Below are positions 1 to 7,288 of a stretch of 11,929 bases of DNA, one piece after another. Both the position numbers and the translations under genes were made by a program. The stretch's first letter is position 1; each line of letters starts with the position of its first letter. The notes under the pieces are model-generated. The model did no database searches and was not told the origin of the DNA. It was given only the letters and a program-made list of their open reading frames with translations. Source of the DNA: Bacillota bacterium (GTDB taxonomy: Bacteria > Bacillota > UBA5301 > JASBVW01); assembly GCA_029961005.1 (NCBI GenBank), contig JASBVW010000014.1, forward strand, positions 1 to 11,929, given 5' to 3'.

Positions 1-1091
1 AGGAGCCCGGCCAAAAGGGAAGCCGGAAAGAGGCCCAGCCCCACCAGGGTGGCGTGGAGGCCGATGAGGGTGGCGCGCAGCTCCGCAGGGGCCACGTCGG
101 CCACCAAGGCCTTTTCCACCCCTTCAGTGAGCCCGATGTAGAGGCCGTAGAGGGCAAAGAGGGCCCAGACTTGCCAGGATTGGCTGCTCAAGGCGAAGCC
201 CAGGTAGACCAGGCCGTAGGTGGCGTAGCCCGCCACCAGGAGGTGCTTGCGCCCCACGCGGTCGGAGAGCCGGCCGGCGGGATAGGAGACCAGGGCGTAG
301 ACCAGGTTGTAAAGGAGATAGGCCAGCAGGACCGCCGCCGGGGCGAAGCCGAGGTGGCGCGCCCGCAGGAGCAGGAACTGGTTAGACGAGTTGCCCAGGG
401 TAAAGAGAAAGGTGAAGAGCAAAAAGGCCCGCAGCCGGGGGTTGAGTTCGGACCAGCGCAGGCGGAGCACTGACGGGCCGGCTTGGGGCCCGGCGGCTTT
501 CTGCTCCGCAGCCTCCGCCTGTGAGGGCTCCTTTGTCGGTGCTTTTTCCCGCACGAAGAAGAGGATGAGCACCCCCAGGAAGGCCGGGAGCAGGGAGAGG
601 AGAAAGATCCGGCGGTACGAGCCCGGCTGGGCGGAGAGCAGGAAGTAGGCCGCCAGGACTCCGCCGGCGGCCCCCAAGGTGTCCAGCATGCGGTGCAGGC
701 CGAAGTACCGGCCCCGCTTTGCGGCCGGGGAAGAGTCGGCGATCAGGGCGTCGCGGGGGGCGGTGCGGATGCCTTTGCCAAAGCGGTCAATGGCGCGCCC
801 CGCCAGGACCCACCACCAGGAGGTGGCCAGGTAGAGCAGGAGCTTGCCGGCGGTGCTGGAAGCGTAGCCGGCGATGGCCATGGGCTTGCGCCGCCGCCAG
901 AGGTCGGAGAGGTAGCCGGAGAAGACCTTGAGCAGGCTGGCCAGGCTTTCCGCAATGCCCTCGATCAGGCCCACCACGGCGGGGCTGGCTCCCAAAGTGG
1001 CGGTGAGGAAGAGCGGCAAGAGAGGATAGACCATCTCAGTGCTGATGTCAGTTAAAAGGCTGGTGAGCCCCAGCAAAAACACGTTTCCCAC
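1..1091 (-). CDS. MFS transporter (drug/solute exporter type), C-terminus beyond window
   Basis: Probable 12-helix major facilitator permease of the cytoplasmic membrane; substrate unknown. About 363 codons are present and the frame is open to the left edge, so the last few helices are missing (family members are usually 390-430 residues). Visible marks: a hydrophobic start with TDISTEMVYPLLP; the motif-A loop GYLSDLWRRRK after helix 2; RFGKGIRTAPRDALIADS, typical of a subfamily of bacterial and archaeal MFS proteins (I recall it as MJ1317-like); a charged Glu/Ala/Gln-rich central loop; and a second motif A, AGRLSDRVGRK, in the C-terminal half. The start is GTG at 1091, chosen because AGAAGGT lies 6-7 bases upstream and hydrophobic sequence begins at once. 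A -35/-10 promoter lies about 60 bases upstream. It is divergent from the barrel gene. Family call is firm; substrate cannot be read from sequence. Confidence 0.9.
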   Translation of the reverse strand, partial: MGNVFLLGLTSLLTDISTEMVYPLLPLFLTATLGASPAVVGLIEGIAESLASLLKVFSGYLSDLWRRRKPMAIAGYASSTAGKLLLYLATSWWWVLAGRAIDRFGKGIRTAPRDALIADSSPAAKRGRYFGLHRMLDTLGAAGGVLAAYFLLSAQPGSYRRIFLLSLLPAFLGVLILFFVREKAPTKEPSQAEAAEQKAAGPQAGPSVLRLRWSELNPRLRAFLLFTFLFTLGNSSNQFLLLRARHLGFAPAAVLLAYLLYNLVYALVSYPAGRLSDRVGRKHLLVAGYATYGLVYLGFALSSQSWQVWALFALYGLYIGLTEGVEKALVADVAPAELRATLIGLHATLVGLGLFPASLLAGL

Positions 1092-1153
1092 TTTTTGACC
1101 TTCTTTTCTCGTGAGCTGGGCGAAGGCGGCCGGTAGCGGCCGCCATATTTTCT

Positions 1154-1182
1154 ATTCTACGCTTCTCCCCGGGTGCGGTCAA
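1154..1182 (-). promoter_or_regulatory. Sigma-70/A-type promoter of the MFS gene
   Basis: On the minus strand TTGACC (-35, plus coordinates 1177-1182) is followed by exactly 17 bases and TAGAAT (-10, 1154-1159). Five of six bases match consensus in each box. Transcription would start near 1147, giving a leader of roughly 55 bases before the GTG at 1091. Confidence 0.65.
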
Positions 1183-1303
1183 GGCTGCACGGTGAAACTT
1201 CCCAGGAGGAGGAATAATTTCCCGCCGGTGCGGCAGCAGGAAAAGCAGGGGGAGGCGAGAATAGTTACACCGACAAACTTACATAAGTCTCTCAGCTTAA
1301 TCT

Positions 1304-1326
1304 GCACTCGCCAGTCTGGCGAGTGC
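1304..1326. repeat. Inverted repeat with 11-base arms around one base
   Basis: GCACTCGCCAG, a single T, then CTGGCGAGTGC: two perfectly complementary 11-base arms. As RNA it would fold as a 9-bp stem with a 5-base loop. No U-tract follows, so it is not a classical terminator. It could be a protein operator or a structural leader element of the downstream secreted barrel gene. Confidence 0.6.
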
Positions 1327-1431
1327 GCCTACCTGGCTTTCCCCTCGGGCCAGCAGCAACTGGGTTATCGTCTTCCCCCCGGCGGTGGGAAAGGAGGTGA
1401 ATCTGCTGGGTGACCGGACCGGAGAGGGAGG

Positions 1432-1581
1432 ATGATAATAGACCGCAGCAGACGACGCACTCCACCGGGGAAAGAGGCGGCAGAGGTAACGAGGAGGCTC
1501 ACCGGCCTTCTTCCCCCGGAAGCGGCAACAAGCGACGCAGCAAAGACGACACCACAAAAACCAAGGGGGATAACCAGATGA
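1432..1581 (+). CDS. Possible 49-residue leader ORF overlapping the barrel gene start
   Basis: ATG at 1432 preceded by the purine-rich GGAGAGGGAGG; open for 49 codons to a TGA at 1579-1581 that overlaps the barrel ATG (1578) as ATGA, an arrangement typical of translational coupling. The product would be small, basic and rich in Arg, Pro, Thr and Ala (begins MIIDRSRRR, contains AAEVTRRLTGLLPPEAA), with no signal peptide or membrane segment. Against a real gene: about half of its third codon positions are G or C, far below its neighbours, with many rare-looking ATA, AGA and CCA codons, and the strongest SD-like sequence (1390-1400) is too far upstream. It is equally likely to be plain leader RNA. 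Confidence 0.25.
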   Translation: MIIDRSRRRTPPGKEAAEVTRRLTGLLPPEAATSDAAKTTPQKPRGITR

Positions 1582-2990
1582 AGAAGATAGCTCTACTCGT
1601 AGCTGCAGCACTGGTCCTCACTCTGGCGTTCCCCGCCGTGGCTGCTCCCAGCATTCAGCTGAGCGGCTCGCTGGAGACGAAGCTCAAGGCCCGCCTGGAC
1701 GAGCCTAACCAAAAGCCGCTCGAGAGCGAGAACATGTTCAATCTGAAGCTGGGGCTCTCTGCCGGGGAAAAGACCAAGATCGGGTTGGAGCTGGCGCCGT
1801 GGGAGATCAAGCAGGATCCTGCCACCCTCACCGAGGGCGGTGACGTGGGCGTGCCGTTCAAGGACGTCACGGGGAAGGACCCTGTCACCAACGTTCCGCT
1901 CTTCCCGTGGACGCTCTCCCTCCGCAAGGCCTACCTGGAGACCCAGGGCTCCTTCTGGAACGGCGGTCCTGAGGTCAAGACCACCCTCGGCGACATGACC
2001 GTCAACCAGGGGCCCATCGTGGGCGACCTGGGCAACCGCAAAGGCGTCCAGATTGAGGGCTTCAAGGTGGGGCCCGTGGGCGTGGATGCCTTCTACGCCT
2101 GGGAGGGCGGCCTGGCCCGGATCTTGAACGCAGACGATGAGAACAAGTACCCGCAGGTGAAGATCCCCAACACCGACCGGGTGGCCGGTCTGCGGGTGAA
2201 GGCGGCCGTCAACCCCGTAGAGCTGGGCCTCAACGTGGTCCGCTCCGAGTCGGCGGAAAGGCCTGAGTACGCCGTGACGGCCAAGGCCATGCCCGCGGAA
2301 AAGCTGACCCTGGACGGCTTCTACGCCGTGGACCGCACCGAGGCGAAAGCCTACAAGGTCAACGCCACGGCGGAGGTCATGCCCAACGTCACCCTCACCG
2401 CCGGCTACCGCGTGGTGGACGACGCCTTCCTACCGCTGTACGCCTCGCGGGCGGATAGCGACAAGAGCGGCGCGGTGGAGGCCGACGAGTGGACGAACGA
2501 CAACCTGGCGGCGGTGCGCCGCGGCACCGGGTACAACCTGGGCGTGGAGACCACCCAAGCCGGTGTCCACCTGAAGGCCGACTACGACGACCCGCAGCGG
2601 GAGATCAATCTGGCTGCCGACACCCAGCTCTCCGGCATCAAGCTGGCCGCCGAGACCAAGCTCCGCGACCAGCAGCTCTCCACGGCCAGCTTTACGGCCG
2701 AGAAGGGCTTCGCCCTGCCGGGTGCTGACGTGACCGGCAAGTACCAGGCCAGCATCGACCGCAGCCAGGGCGAAGACGTCACCCACGAGTTGAGCGCCGA
2801 GGCCAAGATCAACGCCATCCCGCAGCTTCAGGGCCTGACCCTGAACGGCAAGGTGGACGTTGTCCGCGGCGAGGTCACCGACTACGAGACCGGCGCCAAG
2901 TACCTGGCTCCCAACGGCATCGAGCTGGGCGTCAGCCACAGCAAGACCGACGGTACCCAGGCTACGGCCGGACTCAAGGTGGAGTTCTAA
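1578..2990 (+). CDS. Secreted outer-membrane-type beta-barrel protein (porin-like) with an EF-hand loop
   Basis: No named family is recognised. The 470-residue product begins with a clear Sec signal peptide (MKKIALLVAAALVLTLAFPAVAA, likely cut near residue 22-23). The mature part is almost entirely short alternating hydrophobic/polar strands of about 9-12 residues separated by Gly/Asp/Asn turns (for example VTLTAGYRVVDD and GIKLAAETKLRD), and the protein ends GLKVEF. A C-terminal amphipathic strand with a last-position Phe is the usual signal for insertion of outer-membrane barrels. It has no cysteine-rich region, SLH domain or sortase motif. Residues 293-304 form a canonical EF-hand loop. 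The start at 1578 is chosen for the signal peptide and AAGGGGG 8 bases upstream; the frame stays open back to GTG 1410 but that part is low-complexity and precedes the signal. It stands alone and ends in a strong terminator. Alternatives: a wall or S-layer beta-rich protein. Confidence 0.75.
   Translation: MKKIALLVAAALVLTLAFPAVAAPSIQLSGSLETKLKARLDEPNQKPLESENMFNLKLGLSAGEKTKIGLELAPWEIKQDPATLTEGGDVGVPFKDVTGKDPVTNVPLFPWTLSLRKAYLETQGSFWNGGPEVKTTLGDMTVNQGPIVGDLGNRKGVQIEGFKVGPVGVDAFYAWEGGLARILNADDENKYPQVKIPNTDRVAGLRVKAAVNPVELGLNVVRSESAERPEYAVTAKAMPAEKLTLDGFYAVDRTEAKAYKVNATAEVMPNVTLTAGYRVVDDAFLPLYASRADSDKSGAVEADEWTNDNLAAVRRGTGYNLGVETTQAGVHLKADYDDPQREINLAADTQLSGIKLAAETKLRDQQLSTASFTAEKGFALPGADVTGKYQASIDRSQGEDVTHELSAEAKINAIPQLQGLTLNGKVDVVRGEVTDYETGAKYLAPNGIELGVSHSKTDGTQATAGLKVEF
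2454..2489 (+). other. EF-hand-type calcium-binding loop inside the barrel protein
   Basis: Residues 293-304 read DSDKSGAVEADE. Positions 1, 3, 5, 9 and 12 are Asp, Asp, Ser, Glu and Glu, with Gly at 6 and Val at 8, matching the canonical 12-residue EF-hand loop. It is a single copy, flanked by strand-like sequence on the N side and EWTNDNLAAVRR on the C side, so it probably sits in a long surface loop. Calcium binding is inferred, not shown. Confidence 0.7.
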
Positions 2991-3026
2991 GCTTGCCGCT
3001 CCGGAGAGTGGCAGCAGAACCGCCCC

Positions 3027-3057
3027 ACCCCCGGGCTTTTGCCCGGGGGTTTCTTTA
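3027..3057 (+). terminator. Rho-independent terminator after the barrel gene
   Basis: ACCCCCGGGC, loop TTTT, GCCCGGGGGT: a perfect 10-bp stem followed by TTCTTTATTA. It lies about 36 bases after the barrel stop and separates that gene from the isomerase operon. Confidence 0.9.
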
Positions 3058-3152
3058 TTAAAAGGGGATTGGGTGGGAGGCAGCGAAAAAAGCAAAAAAA
3101 GTGGTCCTGAGAGATAAAATGAGAGCGAATGACCACGAAAGGGGGATCGGTC

Positions 3153-4214
3153 TTGCACATTTTAGATGATCCATCGGCCCGCCGCAGGCTGGATCCGCAG
3201 GGGACGGAGTCTGTTTTGGCCGGGCTGGCTGACCAGTTGGAAGAGGCGGCGCGCCTGGCCGACGCAGCAGAACTTCCCTCTTGGCGCGAGATCGCAGCGG
3301 TGGTGGTGGCGGGGATGGGCGGCTCGGCCATCGGGGGCGATCTGGTGCGCGGGCTGGTGGCCCCCAAGCTGACCATCCCCTTTTACATCAACCGGGAATA
3401 CGAGCTGCCGGCCTGGGTGGACCGGAGAGTGCTGGTGATCGCGTCCAGCTACTCTGGCAACACGGCCGAGACTTTGGCGGCCTACCGCGAGGCCAAGAGG
3501 CGGGGCGCGCGGGTGGTGGCCATCTCCACCGGCGGGGAGCTGGAGCTTCTGGCGCAGGAGGCGGGCGATCCCTGGATCAAGATCCCGGGCGGCATTTCCC
3601 CCCGGGCGGCGGTGGGCTTTTCCCTCGTCCCCATTCTTTTGGTTTTGGAGCGCCTGGGCCTGGTCGCCCCGCGCCGAGAGGAGCTGAAGGAAGCGCAGCA
3701 AGTCCTCCTGGCCTTGAGGGAGGAGGTGGGAGCCGAGGCGCCGCTGGAGCAAAACCCGGCCAAGCAACTGGCTCTCTCCCTCCACGGCCGCCTGCCGGTG
3801 GTCTACGGCGGCGAGGGCTGGCGGGCCGTGGTGGCTTACCGCTGGAAGACCCAGCTCAATGAAAACGCCAAGCACCTGGCCTATTGGCACGCCCTGCCGG
3901 AGCTGAACCACAACGAGACGGTGGGTTGGGAGTTCCCCCCCGACCTGGCCCGCCAGGTGCATCTCGTCTTCCTCCGCGACCGGCTGGACTCCGAGCCCAT
4001 CCGCCGGCGCTTTGAGGTCACGGCTGAGATCGCAGGGCCGAGGGTGCACGGGATTACAGAGGTCTGGAGCCGGGGCGAGTCTGACCTGGCGCGCCTCTTC
4101 GCCCTCCTTTACTTCGGCGACTGGACCTCTTACCACCTGGCCATCTTAAATGGCGTCGACCCCACCCCGGTGCGGGTCATAGATTACCTGAAGGCCCGGC
4201 TGGCCGGGAGGTAG
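3153..4214 (+). CDS. Bifunctional phosphoglucose/phosphomannose isomerase
   Basis: Cytosolic isomerase that converts glucose 6-phosphate or mannose 6-phosphate to fructose 6-phosphate. About 353 residues, normal for the family. N-terminal SIS domain: GMGGSAIGGD (about 54-63) and the sugar-phosphate loop SYSGNT (99-104); PRAA (150-153) is the family's characteristic segment. The C-terminal domain has NENAKHLAYWHALPELNHNE, with Glu237 and His253 spaced 16 residues apart like the catalytic Glu/His pair of archaeal PGI/PMI enzymes. I chose TTG at 3153 because AAAGGGGG lies 7 bases upstream and the product then begins with the usual LDDPSARRRLDPQ; an in-frame ATG at 3129 adds 8 residues but has only a weak binding site. 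It is followed 2 bases later by a ROK glucokinase gene, so the two form a hexose-entry operon. Confidence 0.93.
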   Translation: MHILDDPSARRRLDPQGTESVLAGLADQLEEAARLADAAELPSWREIAAVVVAGMGGSAIGGDLVRGLVAPKLTIPFYINREYELPAWVDRRVLVIASSYSGNTAETLAAYREAKRRGARVVAISTGGELELLAQEAGDPWIKIPGGISPRAAVGFSLVPILLVLERLGLVAPRREELKEAQQVLLALREEVGAEAPLEQNPAKQLALSLHGRLPVVYGGEGWRAVVAYRWKTQLNENAKHLAYWHALPELNHNETVGWEFPPDLARQVHLVFLRDRLDSEPIRRRFEVTAEIAGPRVHGITEVWSRGESDLARLFALLYFGDWTSYHLAILNGVDPTPVRVIDYLKARLAGR

Positions 4215-4216
4215 CC

Positions 4217-5203
4217 ATGGCGCGTGCGGAGGTAACCCGGGGCGGGCGGTACGCGGTAGGGGTGGACCTGGGCGGGACCAAGCTTGCCACTGCCCTGGTC
4301 TCGGAAGAAGGGCGGGTGCTGCATTCCCTGGTCGTTCCCACCAGGGCCGAGGAAGGGGTGGCCGCCGTCTTGGAGCGCATGGCGGAGGGCGTGGAGCGCG
4401 TCCTCTCCGCCGGCGGTGTGCGGAGGGAAGAGGTGGCTGGGGTGGGGATCGGCGCCCCTGGCTCCTTAGACCGGGCCGCGGGGCGGGTCATCTTCTCCCC
4501 CAATCTGGGTTGGAAGGACGTCCCCCTGCGGGAAGCCTTGAGCCGCAAGCTGGGGGGAGCGGCGGTGGTGCTGGAGAACGACGCCAACGCGGCCGCTTGG
4601 GGGGAGTACCGCTTTGGAGCCGGCCGCGGCACCCGGAACTTTATCTACGTGACGATCAGCACCGGCATCGGGGGCGGAATCATCGTGGAGGGGCGCCTTT
4701 ACCGAGGGGCCGGGGGGGCAGCGGGCGAAGTAGGCCACATGACCATCCTGGCCGGCGGCCCCCGCTGCAGCTGCGGCAGTGACGGGTGCTGGGAAGCCCT
4801 GGCTTCGGGGACGGCCATTGCCAGGCGGGCCAGGGAGGCCCTTGCCCTAGGAGAAGAGAGCGCCTTGGGGGAGCTCCAGCGGCGGGGGGAGCTGGTTACA
4901 GCGGCCCAGGTGGCCCGGGCGGCGCAACGCGGGGATCGGCTGGCCCAGCGGATTCTTGCTGAAACCTGGTTCTTTGTCGGCGTGGGTCTGGCTAACCTGG
5001 CGAACCTTTTCGATCCGGAGCGCATAGCCCTCGGAGGAGGGGTGGCGCAGGTAGGAGAGCCCCTTTTAGCGCGGGCGCGAGAACTGGTCCGGCTCAGGGC
5101 CTTGGCCGGCCCGGCCCGGGAGGTAGAGGTGACTCTGGCCGCCCTGGGGGGAGAGGCGGGTGTCATCGGGGCGGCTGCCCTGGCGTTTCAGGAGGGCGGG
5201 TAA
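4217..5203 (+). CDS. glcK: ROK-family glucokinase
   Basis: Cytosolic ATP-dependent sugar kinase, most likely glucose to glucose 6-phosphate, which the preceding isomerase would use. 328 residues, full length. Seen: the phosphate-1 motif VDLGGTK (16-22), ENDANAAAWGE with the expected catalytic Asp122, TISTGIGGG (about 147-154), then EVGH (171-174) and CSCGSDGCWE (184-193), i.e. His174 plus Cys184, Cys186 and Cys191, the structural zinc site of ROK proteins; the adenosine-side motif LANLFDPERIALGGG lies near the C-terminus. There is no N-terminal winged helix, so it is a kinase and not a ROK repressor. ATG at 4217 is two bases after the isomerase stop, and its binding site GGGAGGT lies inside the end of that gene. 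Glucose as substrate is inferred from motifs and neighbour; other ROK hexokinases (N-acetylmannosamine, fructose) are less likely. Confidence 0.9.
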   Translation: MARAEVTRGGRYAVGVDLGGTKLATALVSEEGRVLHSLVVPTRAEEGVAAVLERMAEGVERVLSAGGVRREEVAGVGIGAPGSLDRAAGRVIFSPNLGWKDVPLREALSRKLGGAAVVLENDANAAAWGEYRFGAGRGTRNFIYVTISTGIGGGIIVEGRLYRGAGGAAGEVGHMTILAGGPRCSCGSDGCWEALASGTAIARRAREALALGEESALGELQRRGELVTAAQVARAAQRGDRLAQRILAETWFFVGVGLANLANLFDPERIALGGGVAQVGEPLLARARELVRLRALAGPAREVEVTLAALGGEAGVIGAAALAFQEGG

Positions 5204-5227
5204 GTCAGAAAAAGTTCTCGCCCAGGA

Positions 5228-5247
5228 GAAGGGAAAGCGCCCTTTTC
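5228..5247 (+). terminator. Weak stem-loop after the sugar operon
   Basis: GAAGGG, loop AAAGCG, CCCTTTTC: a short stem (5-6 bp) ending in a brief T-run, 25 bases after the kinase stop. It may be a weak terminator. An AT-rich island (about 5248-5300) follows and may hold the promoter of the next gene, but I cannot pick a -35/-10 pair with confidence. Confidence 0.3.
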
Positions 5248-5319
5248 TACGAAAGTATAACAACAAAATATTTACAGCCAGGAACCGAACTTATTTTTAC
5301 GTGCGGATGGTTGGATGGA

Positions 5320-6306
5320 ATGCACCCTGCCGATGCTGTGTTAAGCGAAATCGCCCGTCAGTGGGCAGAACCTTTGGCCCGAGTAGAGGAGGAGATGTGG
5401 CGGGTCCTCACCTCGCGCGACGAAAGGATGGCGAGGGTGCTCTTCTCTCTCCCCAAGGGAGGAGGGAAGCGGCTGCGGCCCCTTTTGGTCCTTCTCTCCG
5501 CCCAGTGCTTTCAAGAGGAGGTAGAACCGGCCGTGCCAGTGGCGGTGTGTGCTGAACTGGTGCACACCGCAACTCTGATGCACGACGACGTAGTGGATGA
5601 GAGCCCGCTCCGGCGCGGACAACCGGCGGCGCACAGCCTCTGGGGTAACAAGATCGCCATTTTGGCGGGGGATCACATCTTCGCCCGGGCCATCGATCTC
5701 CTGGTGGCGTTGGGGGATCTGCGGCTCTTGCGCGCCATGTCGGGCATGATTGCCGACATGGGCGAAGGGGAGATCATGCAGATCTTCCAGACCTACGACG
5801 TCAACCTGAAGGAAGAGGAGTATATCGAGCGCATCCGCCGCAAGACCGCCCTCTTCCTCTCGACCTGCTGCAAGATGGGGGCTTTGGTGGCCCAGGCTCC
5901 GGAACGCCAGGTGGCCGCGTTGGCCGAGTACGGGCTGTTTTTGGGCTTGTCTTTCCAGGTGGTGGATGACATCCTGGACTTCGTCTCCGACGAAAAGACG
6001 TTGGGCAAGCCGGCGGCTAACGACCTGCGGGTGGGCAACCTCACCCTTCCGGTAATCTACTCCTTGCGGCAGAATGGCGAAGGGGGCGTTTTTATCAGGG
6101 AGGCGGTCGCGGCCCGCAGGCTCGACCACGAGAACATAGCCAAGATCGTGGAGATCCTGAAGAGGGAGGGGGCGCTGGAGTACGCGGAACGCGTAGCCTG
6201 GCAGTATGCCGACAAGGCCCGGAGGGCCTTGGACGAGCTTCCGCCCTCACCAGCCCGGGAAGCGTTGGCCAATCTAGCTAGCTATGTAGTAGAGAGGAGC
6301 TTTTAA
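5320..6306 (+). CDS. Long-chain polyprenyl diphosphate synthase (heptaprenyl/octaprenyl type)
   Basis: Trans-prenyltransferase that adds isopentenyl diphosphate units to an allylic primer, making the side-chain precursor of menaquinone. 328 residues from ATG 5320, full length. Motifs: GGGKRLRP (47-54) for IPP binding, first Asp-rich motif DDVVD (89-93) followed by RRGQPAAH, and second Asp-rich motif DDILD (216-220). The residue five before the first Asp-rich motif is Ala84, small rather than aromatic, which in this family goes with long (C35-C50) products instead of farnesyl or geranylgeranyl diphosphate. No hepS or menG neighbour is seen, so chain length is uncertain. ATG 5320 is preferred, with GGATGG 9 bases upstream; TTG at 5311 in the same frame is possible. 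The gene runs with one spare base into the HD-GYP gene. Confidence 0.92.
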   Translation: MHPADAVLSEIARQWAEPLARVEEEMWRVLTSRDERMARVLFSLPKGGGKRLRPLLVLLSAQCFQEEVEPAVPVAVCAELVHTATLMHDDVVDESPLRRGQPAAHSLWGNKIAILAGDHIFARAIDLLVALGDLRLLRAMSGMIADMGEGEIMQIFQTYDVNLKEEEYIERIRRKTALFLSTCCKMGALVAQAPERQVAALAEYGLFLGLSFQVVDDILDFVSDEKTLGKPAANDLRVGNLTLPVIYSLRQNGEGGVFIREAVAARRLDHENIAKIVEILKREGALEYAERVAWQYADKARRALDELPPSPAREALANLASYVVERSF

Positions 6307-6307
6307 G

Positions 6308-7288
6308 GTGGAGCTCAGTGGCTGGCCGCAAGGGTGGGCATTGGGGCTGCTCGTCTTAGCCACAACGCTGTGGGGTTTCCTGGGAGTACCGCTCTTGGTC
6401 GTGTACCCTCTTTTGCTTCTCTCTCCGCACGTGCCCTGGAAGAGCCGTGGATTGCCTTTGCGCGTAACGGCGGCCCTGCTTGGTTATGCGGCCGCCCTTT
6501 TTAGTTATTATCGCACCCTGGACTTTGCCCGGGAGCCCCTCTTCTGGGCGCACGCACTGCTCTTGATGATTGTGCCGGTGCTGTTCGCTTCGTCTGCTTC
6601 GTCCACTGGAGCAGCCTGGCGGGAGGCGGCCGCCGTCCGGGAAGAGGGGGCGAGGAGGTTTTCCTTACCGGAACCCCCCCGAAAAGAAGGCTGGGAGAGC
6701 ATCCTGAGCTCTATCCGGGCGCTGATCATGGTCATCAATGCCCGCGACCAGTATACCTACGGCCACTGCGAGCGGGTAGCCCGCTACGCGGCGGCTATTG
6801 CCCGGGAGATGGGGCTCTCGGAGGGAGAGGTTACGCTGATCAGGTACGCCGGCTTCCTCCATGACTTGGGCAAGATCGAGATCGGGCGGGAGATTCTCAA
6901 CAAGCGGCTCCCCTTGACCAGCGAAGAGCGCAAGGTCATCTACCTGCACCCGCTCTACGCGGTGAACATCATCTCTCCGCTCGAGAGCCTGGCCGCCCTG
7001 GTGCCCGCCATTAAGTACCATCATGAACGGTACGACGGGAGCGGCTACCCTTCTCGCCTGCGCGGGGAGGAGATTCCCCTGGAGGCGCGCATCCTGGCGG
7101 CGGCCGACGCCTTTGACGCCATGCTGTCCGACCGCCCCTACAGCAGGGCCAAAACCTTTATGGAGGCGGTAGGGGAGCTGCGGCGGTGTGCCGGTTCCCA
7201 GTTCGACCCCCGGGTGGTGGCGGCCTTTCTCAGGGTGATCGGCCAGCCGGAAGAGGCCGAGCGGCGGGAAGTCTGTCAGGATGGCTAG
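6308..7288 (+). CDS. Membrane-anchored HD-GYP cyclic-di-GMP phosphodiesterase
   Basis: 326 residues. The N-terminal 95 residues hold about three hydrophobic helices (roughly 9-38, 51-68, 77-95), with a linker to about 128 and then an HD-GYP domain. Metal and catalytic signatures are all present: His153 in YTYGHCERVARY, His185-Asp186 in GFLHDLGKIEI, His214 in IYLHPLYAV, His238-His239 and DGSGYP (243-248), and Asp267 in AAADAFDAM. This set is known for c-di-GMP hydrolysis to pGpG and GMP on the cytoplasmic face. The membrane part has no obvious named sensor domain, so the input signal is unknown. Start GTG 6308, one base after the prenyl synthase stop, with GAGAGGAG 8 bases upstream inside that gene; likely cotranscribed. 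The C-terminal tail is short and charged. No partner GGDEF or PilZ gene is in the window. Confidence 0.92.
   Translation: MELSGWPQGWALGLLVLATTLWGFLGVPLLVVYPLLLLSPHVPWKSRGLPLRVTAALLGYAAALFSYYRTLDFAREPLFWAHALLLMIVPVLFASSASSTGAAWREAAAVREEGARRFSLPEPPRKEGWESILSSIRALIMVINARDQYTYGHCERVARYAAAIAREMGLSEGEVTLIRYAGFLHDLGKIEIGREILNKRLPLTSEERKVIYLHPLYAVNIISPLESLAALVPAIKYHHERYDGSGYPSRLRGEEIPLEARILAAADAFDAMLSDRPYSRAKTFMEAVGELRRCAGSQFDPRVVAAFLRVIGQPEEAERREVCQDG

Larger units (their letters stand above)
1092..1577. other. 486-base intergenic region and leader of the barrel gene
   Basis: No convincing protein gene is seen. Going rightward it holds the MFS promoter, an unassigned purine-rich stretch, a near-perfect 23-base inverted repeat (1304-1326), a perfect anti-SD match AAAGGAGGTGA (1390-1400) with no good start at normal spacing (GTG 1410 is 12 bases away), and a 49-codon small ORF (1432-1581). 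A weak plus-strand promoter candidate is GTGACC (1410-1415), 18 bases, GATAAT (1434-1439). No known riboswitch class could be matched by eye. Confidence 0.6.

Noticed and set aside
1260..1378. Possible c-di-GMP (GEMM-I) riboswitch, because AACTGGGTTATCG near 1357-1370 resembles its 3' end
   Set aside because: The required GCAAA and GACGCAAAGCC core elements are absent, and no pairing 5' strand was found. The likeness is to one short piece only.
1410..1577. N-terminal extension of the barrel protein from GTG 1410
   Set aside because: The extension is low-complexity, lacks homologous look, and would bury a clear signal peptide 56 residues inside the protein. ATG 1578 has its own SD.
2430..3158. 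Long minus-strand open frame opposite the barrel gene
   Set aside because: It is antisense to a well-supported gene, crosses that gene's terminator, and has composition typical of a GC-rich shadow frame.
3162..4136. Long minus-strand open frame opposite the isomerase gene
   Set aside because: Shadow of a gene with clear SIS and PGI/PMI motifs; the antisense product has no recognisable motif.
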